From assembly GCA_044361365.1 (NCBI GenBank), contig JBIKIW010000027.1, positions 1 through 22,096 of the forward strand: 22,096 nucleotides of DNA, written 5' to 3'. Every line of letters starts with the position of its first letter. Position 1 is the first letter of the stretch. Shown here piece after piece: positions 14,394 to 22,096 of the stretch. The notes beneath the pieces were generated by a model. The model saw only the letters and a program-made list of their open reading frames with translations, ran no database searches and had not been told where the DNA came from. A program made the translations under genes and the position numbers. The DNA is from JBIKIW01 sp044361365 (GTDB lineage Bacteria; Patescibacteriota; JACMRA01).

Positions 14394-14438
14394 TATTATA
14401 TAGTAAGATTTTGGTTTAGTCAAGCTTTTTAAGCCAAT
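14394..14438 (-). repeat. 45-bp perfect direct repeat, copy 2 (promoter block)
   Basis: Identical to 12996-13040 and ends at the same AAGCCAAT octamer. Beyond it the sequence runs into the short spacer before the pyrG stop codon, so this is the original right-hand boundary of the duplicated unit. Confidence 0.95.
14395..14423 (-). promoter_or_regulatory. promoter P2 of the second tail-like gene
   Basis: Minus-strand TTGACT (14418-14423), 17 bases, TATAAT (14395-14400), the same sequence as P1. It lies 36 bases or more downstream of the pyrG 3' end and about 55 bases before the ATG at 14340. Confidence 0.8.
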
Positions 14439-14459
14439 TTTATTCAATCAAATCTACAA

Positions 14460-16127
14460 TTATTTACCCAAGACAGCAGCTTCGATCAACCCTCTAAAAA
14501 GTGGGTGCGGGTTATTTGGTCTGCTTAAAAACTCAGGGTGACTTTGTGTAGCAATAAAGTAAGGGTGATCTTTTTGATTTATCTCGACCAATTCCACCAA
14601 GAATTTTTTATTTCCTTCCTTGTCTGCATAAAAATGTTTACCTGAAATTTTTAGTCCATTTTTTTCTAGTTCCTCAACATATTGTGACTGGACTTCAAGT
14701 CTGTGCCTGTGCCTTTCACGTGTTTTTTCTTTTTTATAAAGTTTTTTGGCTAGTGTGCCAGATTCAATCCAGCAATCATATCCGCCAAGTCTCATAGTTC
14801 CGCCCTTGGTGTGAATTTCTTTTTGTTCTGGGATTAGGTCGATCAGAATATCCAAATTTGGGTCAACTTTTCCATCATCAAACATTTCGCTGGAGTAAGC
14901 TTTTAGTCCCAAAACATTTCTAGCAAACTCGACCACAGCCATTTGAAGACCGAGGCAAATTCCTAAAAATGGAATTTTATTAACCCTGGCAAAATTTACA
15001 GCCATAATCTTTCCTTCCATTCCTCTTGCTCCAAAACCACCTGGAATAATAATTGCATCGCTAGATTTTAACTTTTCAAGTTCTGATTGTTTCTTTTTTG
15101 GATCTGCTTTTTCTTCAAGGTTTTCAGCTTCAGCAAAGATAATTTCAACTTTTACATCTTGTTCTTGTCCGGCAATTTTGATTGATTCAATAAGGCTTAA
15201 ATAGGCATCTCCAAGTTTTGGGTATTTTGCTACCAAGGCGATTTTGACAATATTTTTTGGATTTTGGTTTTGCCAGAGTTTGTTGTAAAATTCAGGTAAT
15301 TCAGGTTCAATCTTATAGTCCATAAATTCTTCCAAAAGTTGAATGGTTTTAGAGTCTTTTAAAAATCCTGGGACTTTGTAAATAGAATCTACATCTGGTA
15401 AATTGATAACTCTTTGAGGTGGTAAATTGCTAAACAAGGCTATTTTTTCTAGTATTCCAGCTGATAAGTGACTGCCATTTTCTGGTGCATACCTAGCTAC
15501 AATAGCATCAGGCTGAAGCCCGCTTGTAAGTAGCTGTCTGATAGAAGATTGTAAGGGTTTGCTTTTAAACTCACCACTACAGTCCAAAAATGGCACATAA
15601 CCGAGGTGAATATGCAAGACATTACCTTTATTCGCTTGTTTAAATTGTCTAAAGCCTTCCAAAAATATTTCTCCTTCCATATCTCCAGTTGACCCTCCAA
15701 TTTCAATTAGGCGGACGTGATTTTTTTGATTTCTGGGTAAATTTCTAACAAAACAATCTTTAATATAATTGGTTACATGGGGTATTAGCTGAACATTTTT
15801 CCCTAGATAGTCCCCTTGCCTCTCTTTATTTAAAATTGCATCGTAGATCTTTCCAGCGGTAACCGAAGAATATTTGGTAAGATTTACATCCAAAAATCTT
15901 TCGTAGTGACCAAGATCAAGATCGGTTTCACTTCCGTCATCAAGAACATAAACTTCTCCATGTTCGTAGGGCGACATGGTACCTGGATCGATATTTAAAT
16001 ATGGATCGAATTTGATAGCATCAACACTAAAGTTGGAACTTTTTAATAAAAGACCGATGGACGCCATGGTAATTCCCTTGCCAAGACCAGATACAACTCC
16101 ACCAGTAATAACGATAAATTTGGACAC
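14460..16127 (-). CDS. pyrG: CTP synthase
   Basis: 555 residues, close to the usual ~545. It converts UTP to CTP using ATP and ammonia released from glutamine. The N-terminal amidoligase domain shows the P-loop-like GGVVSGLGKG (9-18), IKFDPYLNIDPGTMSPYEHGEV and DLDLGHYERF. The C-terminal class I glutamine amidotransferase domain (~295-555) has the nucleophile C391 in GICLGLQMA and the His/Glu pair H530 and E532 in SHPEF. Small departures from the usual signature are EIGGSTGD (143-150) in place of EIGGTVGD and HRHRLEV in place of HRHRYEV. The start is GTG (16125-16127), only five bases after a -10 box, so the mRNA appears leaderless. Essential for nucleotide supply; no sign of decay. Confidence 0.97.
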   Translation of the reverse strand: MSKFIVITGGVVSGLGKGITMASIGLLLKSSNFSVDAIKFDPYLNIDPGTMSPYEHGEVYVLDDGSETDLDLGHYERFLDVNLTKYSSVTAGKIYDAILNKERQGDYLGKNVQLIPHVTNYIKDCFVRNLPRNQKNHVRLIEIGGSTGDMEGEIFLEGFRQFKQANKGNVLHIHLGYVPFLDCSGEFKSKPLQSSIRQLLTSGLQPDAIVARYAPENGSHLSAGILEKIALFSNLPPQRVINLPDVDSIYKVPGFLKDSKTIQLLEEFMDYKIEPELPEFYNKLWQNQNPKNIVKIALVAKYPKLGDAYLSLIESIKIAGQEQDVKVEIIFAEAENLEEKADPKKKQSELEKLKSSDAIIIPGGFGARGMEGKIMAVNFARVNKIPFLGICLGLQMAVVEFARNVLGLKAYSSEMFDDGKVDPNLDILIDLIPEQKEIHTKGGTMRLGGYDCWIESGTLAKKLYKKEKTRERHRHRLEVQSQYVEELEKNGLKISGKHFYADKEGNKKFLVELVEINQKDHPYFIATQSHPEFLSRPNNPHPLFRGLIEAAVLGK

Positions 16128-16132
16128 TTGTA

Positions 16133-16162
16133 ATATTAGGCAGATAAAAACTTGCTAGTCAA
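16133..16162 (-). promoter_or_regulatory. pyrG promoter with leaderless geometry
   Basis: Minus-strand TTGACT (16157-16162), an 18-base spacer and TAATAT (16133-16138). Only 5 bases separate the -10 box from the GTG start, so the usual initiation point falls on or within a base of the start codon. Confidence 0.55.
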
Positions 16163-16241
16163 GCAAATTAAGAAACTTTATAAGATCGAGAATTCGTCCA
16201 AATAATTTTCTTTAGCTATAAAACAACCTCCAATCAAAACC

Positions 16242-16267
16242 AAAAAAAAGACGACCCGAAGGTCGCC
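16242..16267 (-). terminator. rho-independent terminator after the secreted 8-Cys protein
   Basis: Read on the minus strand, GGCGACC and GGTCGTC pair as a 7-base stem (one G-T pair) closed by a TTCG tetraloop, followed at once by eight T. It lies 32 bases after the stop of the gene at 16299-17621 and separates that unit from pyrG. The clearest terminator in the window. Confidence 0.9.
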
Positions 16268-16298
16268 AATATAATTTCCAAAATAGATTTGTTAAGAA

Positions 16299-17621
16299 CT
16301 AACAGGTATAAACTGAGTAGCCGTCAGCATTTCTGATATATCCTTCGAATTTCTGCTTCAAGGCGTCTTTGTATTGATTTTTGATTGTGTCTGAAGAAGT
16401 GTCCATTTTATTTCTTAAAGCACCGTACGAGCTTGTGGTATCACCAAATAAACTTCGTAGAATATCTTCAGGATCTTGGTAGTATTTGCGTAGTTGATCA
16501 AGGGTGGCACTGCTAGTAAATGTGCTTCTAGCTTTACCGATATCAGGATTGTTCCAACCTACAAATTGAGTGTATTTATCATCAAAAGCTCCGTAGTAGG
16601 TGTATGTGTAACACACTGCGTTTCCAGACTTAGTTCCTGCTAATGGTAAGCTGTATCTTTCTTGAAACCAACTCAAACATTTTTCGTAATCACTAAAAGC
16701 TTTAGGGAACCAACTATCACACTCGGCTTTGTCTTTAGGGAATGGAATTTTATAAACAAATTGATAAACTCCAAGATTTTGATCTTTCACAACTCCTTCT
16801 GGGTCATACAAACCTTTTGCTACTGTATCACTATTTTGTGGCCAACGACCTGTAGTGATCATACTATTTGGATCTTCACCGTAGTCGCTAACAGTCCAAG
16901 TGTCTCCGTTTTTATCTGGTCCAATGACTTTGGCTTTAAATTTACCACCTTCAACCTTACAAAATCCTCCAATCCACAGATCGTTTTGAAAAATATCAGG
17001 ACCTGTATAACAAATTCTTGGCATTCCTTCACGGGTTCCACCTGTTGAGTAAAGTGTGTTTAGTTGTGCTGTGGTAAATGTACTAGAAAGACCTTCTTTT
17101 ACAGATCTATCAACTGGTGCAACTGAACCTCTTTGAGTTCCATCAACATCGTAAGCATTTAGAGCTTGAGCGTTTCGACTTCCGTTAGGAAAAACACCCA
17201 AAACTTCTAGGTTTCCAAAGGCTGTTTTGGTACTAGCTTGACCGATGGCAAAATCTGCATATTTGGTTTTGGCAAATTGTCTTGCTCCAACATTGTAAGT
17301 AATATTAGTTGGTTTTGCTGAATTATCTTTTGTAATAGTTCTGGTACCGTTGTATGCGATGTTATTTTGAACTACACAGTCTTTTTGATCGTAAGGATTG
17401 GAATTGGTAATGCCGTTGTTTACGTCAGCTAAATACTTTGACCAATTAAACACTTCTAAACAGCTAGTTTGGTCTAGGGCGTAAATTGGGTTTGTGCTAG
17501 AGTCGATTGCACTTGCTGGAGTTACTGTAGGAGCAGCATATGCTGGCACAGCGACAGAAAAAATCATTCCGGCAGTCATTACAAGGCTACCTAGAAAGTT
17601 GAAAGTTGGTTTTTTAAACAT
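16299..17621 (-). CDS. secreted cysteine-containing protein of unknown function
   Basis: 440 residues from the ATG at 17619-17621. This start gives a textbook signal peptide: a short basic N-terminus (MFKK), a hydrophobic core about 9-25, and a cleavage site in AYA-A around residues 28-30. The frame is open further upstream to a TTG at 17792, but that would bury the signal peptide behind 57 residues. The mature part holds eight cysteines, suggesting disulfides and an extracytoplasmic location. A CxSWF motif occurs twice, 13-14 residues apart (CDSWF and CLSWF). The rest is rich in Thr, Asn, Tyr and Gly with no family I recognise. It lies 167 bases downstream of the giant protein gene on the same strand and is followed by a strong terminator, so the two may form one secreted-protein unit. 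Confidence 0.78.
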   Translation of the reverse strand: MFKKPTFNFLGSLVMTAGMIFSVAVPAYAAPTVTPASAIDSSTNPIYALDQTSCLEVFNWSKYLADVNNGITNSNPYDQKDCVVQNNIAYNGTRTITKDNSAKPTNITYNVGARQFAKTKYADFAIGQASTKTAFGNLEVLGVFPNGSRNAQALNAYDVDGTQRGSVAPVDRSVKEGLSSTFTTAQLNTLYSTGGTREGMPRICYTGPDIFQNDLWIGGFCKVEGGKFKAKVIGPDKNGDTWTVSDYGEDPNSMITTGRWPQNSDTVAKGLYDPEGVVKDQNLGVYQFVYKIPFPKDKAECDSWFPKAFSDYEKCLSWFQERYSLPLAGTKSGNAVCYTYTYYGAFDDKYTQFVGWNNPDIGKARSTFTSSATLDQLRKYYQDPEDILRSLFGDTTSSYGALRNKMDTSSDTIKNQYKDALKQKFEGYIRNADGYSVYTC

Positions 17622-17788
17622 AAGTTTTGAATTTGAATTTGAATTGTATAATATTTTTAGCATATTTTTTTTGTTTGAGCAAGGAGTAATTTTCTTCATT
17701 ACAATTAGAATCTTGGGAGACTTGTTGGAATGGTAGTTGCGTTTGTAACTGCTCCTAAATTGGGTAAAACTCTTGTCGCGTTCCCAAG

Positions 17789-20700
17789 TCAACTAACGGG
17801 TGTTATAGAAGCTGGAATTTGAGTTGGAATAAGCGTTTGGCCTAAGTTTGGATTAACAATTGTTTGCACTGGGATAACACCTTGTTGGAGTGGTAAGCTG
17901 GCTGGAATTGACTGGTTTATAACATTCACCCCAGTAGTTGGCAATTGCCCACCTTGAGGGATAACGCCTGTTCCTGGTTGTATGGATCCAGGTATTGGTC
18001 TGTTTATTGTATTTAATCCGTTGTTTGGAGGGATTGTTTGGGTTGGTCTAGGCCCTACTACTGGTTGTTGACCATTTGGAAGCGACTTAGTTTGAGTTTG
18101 GGTACCTAATTTAGGTGGTTCTTTTTGAGGAGTTTCGGGTGGTTTTTCTGGATTAGGCTTGGGGATTTTGAAGCCAAGTCCAAGGAACGTATTTTTTTCC
18201 CTGCTTTCTACCCTTCCACTAGTGTTGCTCAATCTCACAATATTATTTCTTGTATCCACAGTGTAACTGGTTTCACCTCTTCCAGAAATTTGAACTTTTG
18301 GTAGTTGGACATATCCAATATTGCCTTTACAACCCGGATAAACAATTCTAACAAGTTCGCCATTATGCAACCTTGCTATATCATTTTTGTTGATATAGGC
18401 ACCCTTAAGATTGTTTGTGACATCGGCTCCATCTTGTTCAAACTTACCTCCAGCCACTAACACATTTTGAGGTCCAAAACCTAACTCAGTGATATTGTTG
18501 ATTGATTGATAATTTGAACTGTTGATAATTCTATTGTATTCCCTACCAGAAATACGGTACCCTTTAGTATTTTTTAGGGCATTAAATACATTATTTGTAA
18601 CTCTTTCAGCTTCGTTGGCAGCGTTTTGACCTATCGTATTGATCATTTTAAGTTTAACTTGATCTTGGCTATAAACTTCTATATTTCGGTTTACCAAAGC
18701 TTCGATTTCCACACCTCTAGATGGGGTTAGTCCTGTGGCAGTTTTTACTCTACCTTCAATTTCTTTAGCGTTGACTGAAATTACTCTTGTCATGTTCACC
18801 AGATCATCTAAAGAAATGGCTTTTTCAGAATAAAATGTACTATCTCCTACCTTATATTGATATACAGTTTTACCATCTTTTACAACAGTAGTTGAATTTC
18901 TTTGAATTTCTCGACCTATATTTCGAACTGCTTCATTGAAAGATACACCTGGTCTGTCCGTACCACCTACAGGTGTCATTTGGTTGTTTATTTTTTGTAA
19001 AATAGTACCATCTTGAGTTATGCTATAAGCTATCATGGTTTCGGCATTATTAGCTACTTGAGAGCTGATCTCGCCACCAAAATTTACCATTCCTGAATCA
19101 CGGGTTGTTGTCCGAGAACCTGTAGAAAAAGATACCGGCAAGAAGAATTGCTGAACTGCAAAAACAACCTTAGCTGCCATTGTACCATCCACTCCACCAA
19201 TATCAATACCATACAACCTATTAACAGTTTTAGAGTTTGCAAGACTTTTTTGTTCTAATATTTGCAATCTACTATCTACAACTTCTTTGTTTTGATTTTG
19301 ACCGTAAAGCGTGACATTTTCACCACCTGATATTTTTTGCTTAGATGGGTCAATTGTAGTAGCACCTACTAACTTTGATAAATTATCTCCATTTTCTTTG
19401 AGATACTGCAAAGCTTTGACTTGCTCAATATCCCCTCGGTTCACCGCCTGTTGTATCAACCAATCTTTTTCTTGGTTAGTAAGATTATAAAGCCTAGATT
19501 TCATTTCGTTAGGTATTGGACCTCTTAGAATGGTATCTCGATATTGCTGAAATTGCCTATCTTGTTGGAGACCGAAAGCCCTGTCTATAGCGGCTGTATT
19601 GTCTATTAAAGTTACGCTGTTAACAACTTCATTTAAAGTCACTTCAGATAGCCTACCTTTCATAAGGTCAACAGTAAATCTATTCCAAACCTCATCAGGC
19701 AATCTATGTAGACCTCTGGAGATAGCTGAATATGCCAAAACTTTGTTTCTTAATTCTGGATCTCTGATTTGATCTGCTTTAAACACAGTATATTGGTCCT
19801 GATTTTGTCTAAATGTATTTAGAGCTTGCAACATCTGTTTTTGCGTCTCTAAATCAGCTTTTTGGAAAACTTGCATGTACAAACCAAATGCTCCACCGAA
19901 ATTCCTATCTTTACCCAAAAAGTCTTTACCATCACCTTTCACATCTCCAAGTCTATCAGAGTATTTTACCAAAGTTTCAGCAAAATCTACCCCATTAACT
20001 TTTACAGTTGGGATTTCTTTAGAGGCGGTATCAAATTTGATAGATCTAACAGCTTTACTTTCGGTGTAGTTTGGATCTGTGTAAATATTTCCATCCAAAA
20101 CATCTTTTAGTTTTGTAACACTTGTAATTCTGTCGGTTTTACCAGAAGAAAATTCTACAAACGCTCCATATGGACTGTCTTTGACAACTCTTTCTAGTAC
20201 TTGCTCGCCTTTAACCTGACCAGTAGTAAGTTGCTCTAAAACTTTAGGATCTCTAATAACAACTTTGGCAAAAGGTCTTCCGTCACGAGTAACTTCGATA
20301 GTAGCTTTTTTTATACCTTCGTTTGTAATTTCATAAATTACAGGCAAACCATTTTCTGAAACCACTCTCCTAGTTCCAGGTTGAGCGTCTTTTACTTCCA
20401 AATTTAGACTACTAATGTCCACTTTGGAACGATAACTTGATTGGAAATTTGAAGATACCAAAACTCCAGTCTTATCAGTTTCTTTTGAGTTTATACCAAT
20501 TGAAACTTGCCCTGAAAGTATTCCAAGTAAACTGGTTAAATCTAAACTGGCTTTTGAGCTTGCTCCAACGACTAAAGCGTCAGGGCTAACTGTTTGAGTT
20601 GAGTTTTGGATTTGATTTTTTAAACCAGTATCGTTAGCCATTAATTTCTTCCAATCAGCTAAGCTAACTCCTTGGTAAAAAGTATTATTTAGTGTTTTTT

Positions 20701-22096
20701 CATCAAAACCTCCTCCGCCGTTAGCTATTTGCCTCAAGGCGTCTGGAACTGCTTTTTGTTCAGCTATCTTTAGTCTAACTGCTTCAGAAACTTTTGATAT
20801 TCCAGCAATTTCTATGACCTTATTTAATTCACCTCTAGAGATTGCACCTGCTATTTGGCTTCCCGCGGTTGCATCGACTGTACGATCAAAACTGATAGGT
20901 GCGTTCGGATCTAGTGGTGGTAATTGTTGAGCTTGCTCCCCACCCACAACAGTCGGAACTACGGTTTGATTTGGAGTTTGAGCTCCTACACTTCCCAAAA
21001 ATCGATTTACAATTTCAGGTCTAGTTAGCTCAATAGTAGTAACTCTGGCTGTGCCACGATTAATTGTTATATTACCTTCTGAATAGGCAGTTGTCCCAAA
21101 TCCTGTAGAAATTTGTCTAAAGCTAACCCTTCCGTCTGATCCTTTTTGTACAATTATGGAATCTTGAGGAACTTTATCAAGCTGGTTTGCCTGACCAAGA
21201 TATCTACCCTTAGGGTCATAAACTCCACCTAGGATAACTCTAGTATTACCTATTTGCAAGGTTTCTTGGGTCGGAACTACTACTGCGTTAGGATCGTTAC
21301 TTATTGTCGGAACTACGAATTGACCTGAGTTGCCATTGTTTTGAGCGGAGAGATTGTTGTTTGTTTGAGAGGGTTGGATAATTTGCTGTCTAGGTTGTCT
21401 ATTCTGTTCTAATTCTAGAGTAACTTGAGCTAAGCGGTTTGCAACAGCATTTGCATTTGGTTTACCTAACCTATCAGCTTGGGTTAATTGCTCTCTTAGG
21501 GCTGTTTGTTGCTGTTCAAGGGTAGTAATGTTTTGCCCTGTACCAACTGTATTCGAAGTGGCATTTATACCACTATAAGTCGCAGCGGCAGTATTAGAAG
21601 TCACCGGTGTTTGATTTACTCTAGCCAATCTATTTTGTTCTATAGCAACCCTAGCCGACACATCACCTAAGCCGTTTAATCTTTCAATTTGTAGTGGAGT
21701 TACCACTGCATTGGAATCTGAAAATCTCCTAACACGCTCTTGCTCATTTGCTAGCTGGCGCTGAAAAGCCTCAAATACTTGTGCTTTTTGTGTTTGACTT
21801 AAATTTGGATCGTTTACCACTTGATTCACTTTTTGTTGAATTTGATACGATGTTAGATACGATACATTTAATTTAGAAACATTCTCTACCACACGGTTAC
21901 TACTTGACGACCGTGAATCTGCATAAGGATAATTAAAAACCGGTTTGGGTAGTAAAGAAGATTGATTTTGTGCTCTATTTTGGACTGAAGGTAATTCCTT
22001 TTGAGTATTTTGGTACCTTACATCTCTTGAAGAAGGGTTAGGATCTCTAGGGTTTGTTTCTTTTAAGGCTTTAATAGTTTTCAAATTTGTAGGTCT
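17789..22096 (-). CDS. giant Gln/Asn/Thr/Pro-rich protein, 5' end outside the window
   Basis: An unbroken frame of 1,435 codons ends at TGA (17789-17791) and is still open at the right edge. The first possible start inside the window is a weak TTG at 22082-22084, so the true start is probably beyond the window. Numbering from that TTG: residues 1-~70 are polar and disordered, ~75-240 are Gln-rich with helical, coiled-coil-like stretches, ~250-1290 are mixed alpha/beta with many short Gly/Asp turns, and ~1306-1431 are a Pro/Gln/Thr tail containing two copies of a degenerate N-x-IN-x-x-IP-x-S...GVIP repeat. Only one cysteine (YPGCKGN) was noticed. No membrane segment or catalytic motif is evident. 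The composition suits an extracellular or cell-surface protein, but a signal peptide cannot be assessed. Family unknown. Confidence 0.8.
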   Translation of the reverse strand, partial: RPTNLKTIKALKETNPRDPNPSSRDVRYQNTQKELPSVQNRAQNQSSLLPKPVFNYPYADSRSSSSNRVVENVSKLNVSYLTSYQIQQKVNQVVNDPNLSQTQKAQVFEAFQRQLANEQERVRRFSDSNAVVTPLQIERLNGLGDVSARVAIEQNRLARVNQTPVTSNTAAATYSGINATSNTVGTGQNITTLEQQQTALREQLTQADRLGKPNANAVANRLAQVTLELEQNRQPRQQIIQPSQTNNNLSAQNNGNSGQFVVPTISNDPNAVVVPTQETLQIGNTRVILGGVYDPKGRYLGQANQLDKVPQDSIIVQKGSDGRVSFRQISTGFGTTAYSEGNITINRGTARVTTIELTRPEIVNRFLGSVGAQTPNQTVVPTVVGGEQAQQLPPLDPNAPISFDRTVDATAGSQIAGAISRGELNKVIEIAGISKVSEAVRLKIAEQKAVPDALRQIANGGGGFDEKTLNNTFYQGVSLADWKKLMANDTGLKNQIQNSTQTVSPDALVVGASSKASLDLTSLLGILSGQVSIGINSKETDKTGVLVSSNFQSSYRSKVDISSLNLEVKDAQPGTRRVVSENGLPVIYEITNEGIKKATIEVTRDGRPFAKVVIRDPKVLEQLTTGQVKGEQVLERVVKDSPYGAFVEFSSGKTDRITSVTKLKDVLDGNIYTDPNYTESKAVRSIKFDTASKEIPTVKVNGVDFAETLVKYSDRLGDVKGDGKDFLGKDRNFGGAFGLYMQVFQKADLETQKQMLQALNTFRQNQDQYTVFKADQIRDPELRNKVLAYSAISRGLHRLPDEVWNRFTVDLMKGRLSEVTLNEVVNSVTLIDNTAAIDRAFGLQQDRQFQQYRDTILRGPIPNEMKSRLYNLTNQEKDWLIQQAVNRGDIEQVKALQYLKENGDNLSKLVGATTIDPSKQKISGGENVTLYGQNQNKEVVDSRLQILEQKSLANSKTVNRLYGIDIGGVDGTMAAKVVFAVQQFFLPVSFSTGSRTTTRDSGMVNFGGEISSQVANNAETMIAYSITQDGTILQKINNQMTPVGGTDRPGVSFNEAVRNIGREIQRNSTTVVKDGKTVYQYKVGDSTFYSEKAISLDDLVNMTRVISVNAKEIEGRVKTATGLTPSRGVEIEALVNRNIEVYSQDQVKLKMINTIGQNAANEAERVTNNVFNALKNTKGYRISGREYNRIINSSNYQSINNITELGFGPQNVLVAGGKFEQDGADVTNNLKGAYINKNDIARLHNGELVRIVYPGCKGNIGYVQLPKVQISGRGETSYTVDTRNNIVRLSNTSGRVESREKNTFLGLGFKIPKPNPEKPPETPQKEPPKLGTQTQTKSLPNGQQPVVGPRPTQTIPPNNGLNTINRPIPGSIQPGTGVIPQGGQLPTTGVNVINQSIPASLPLQQGVIPVQTIVNPNLGQTLIPTQIPASITPVS

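Noticed and set aside
17622..17648. Three-fold GAATTT-type repeat before the secreted protein start
   Set aside because: A short AT-rich microrepeat of about 20 bases with no symmetry or second copy. Most likely simple-sequence slippage in a leader.
16299..17792. Longer version of the secreted-protein frame starting with TTG at 17792
   Set aside because: The signal peptide begins at the ATG at 17621. The upstream 57 codons run through Asn/Ser/Lys-rich repeats in a leader, overlap the stop of the upstream gene and would prevent normal export.
19813..20110. Plus-strand open frames inside the giant minus-strand gene
   Set aside because: They are antisense shadows with no recognisable family, and several overlap one another in different frames.
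1..22096. Alternative genetic code with UGA read as glycine
   Set aside because: coaBC and the giant protein end at TGA where expected, and conserved genes such as pyrG and aroD are intact under the standard code.
1..22096. CRISPR array, tRNA or rRNA gene
   Set aside because: No regularly spaced repeats and no cloverleaf-like or rRNA-like segment were found in the short spacers on either strand.

Overview
The window is AT-rich, gene-dense DNA with short spacers and no intergenic gap above about 300 bases. It resembles a small-genome uncultivated bacterium of the Candidate Phyla Radiation / Patescibacteria type. The reasons are: no recognisable Shine-Dalgarno sequence before any start codon, several start codons sitting almost on their -10 boxes, a large share of proteins with no recognisable family, an isolated PilM-like gene, and a protein resembling the membrane/substrate-domain part of CPR conjugation-ATPase proteins. 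This placement is an inference; no rRNA or tRNA gene is present to test it. TGA is used as a normal stop codon, so there is no sign of the UGA=glycine code of Gracilibacteria/Absconditabacteria.

Layout. Positions 1-3040 hold a probable gene tail at the left edge, a SAM-dependent methyltransferase, a VapBC-type toxin-antitoxin pair (minus strand), a membrane-anchored thermonuclease-like nuclease, and two small unknown minus-strand ORFs. Positions 3154-4855 hold trpD and trpF, one base apart: two consecutive steps of tryptophan synthesis without the rest of the pathway. Positions 4941-6267 hold two small membrane/surface proteins. Positions 6298-9456 hold a PilM-like ATPase divergent from a Pro/Gln-rich protein and a 493-residue two-TM protein. 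Their -35 boxes overlap on opposite strands. CoaBC (coenzyme A synthesis) follows, bracketed by two small palindromic repeat elements.

Positions 10948-14438 are the most unusual part. A complete aroD (type I 3-dehydroquinate dehydratase) lies behind a phage-tail-fibre-like gene with a C-terminal S74 chaperone domain. Behind these lie a truncated second aroD and a second tail-like gene. Two pairs of perfect direct repeats (151 bp and 45 bp) show a tandem duplication of a unit [promoter - tail-like gene - 5' part of aroD], joined at an 8-bp microhomology. The promoters and the aroD 5' ends are nearly or exactly identical. The two tail-like genes share only their first ~20 codons, so the bodies appear to have been exchanged or to have diverged very fast between conserved anchors. 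This looks like a surface/fibre diversification cassette.

Positions 14460-16127 encode CTP synthase (pyrG) from what looks like a leaderless transcript. Upstream on the same strand are a strong terminator, a secreted 8-cysteine protein, and a giant Gln/Asn/Thr/Pro-rich protein of more than 1,430 residues that runs off the right edge.

Together the metabolic genes (aroD, trpD, trpF, coaBC, pyrG) indicate some retained biosynthetic capacity. The rest of the window is devoted mainly to membrane, secreted, pilus/conjugation-like and fibre-like proteins, consistent with a cell whose biology centres on surface interactions.
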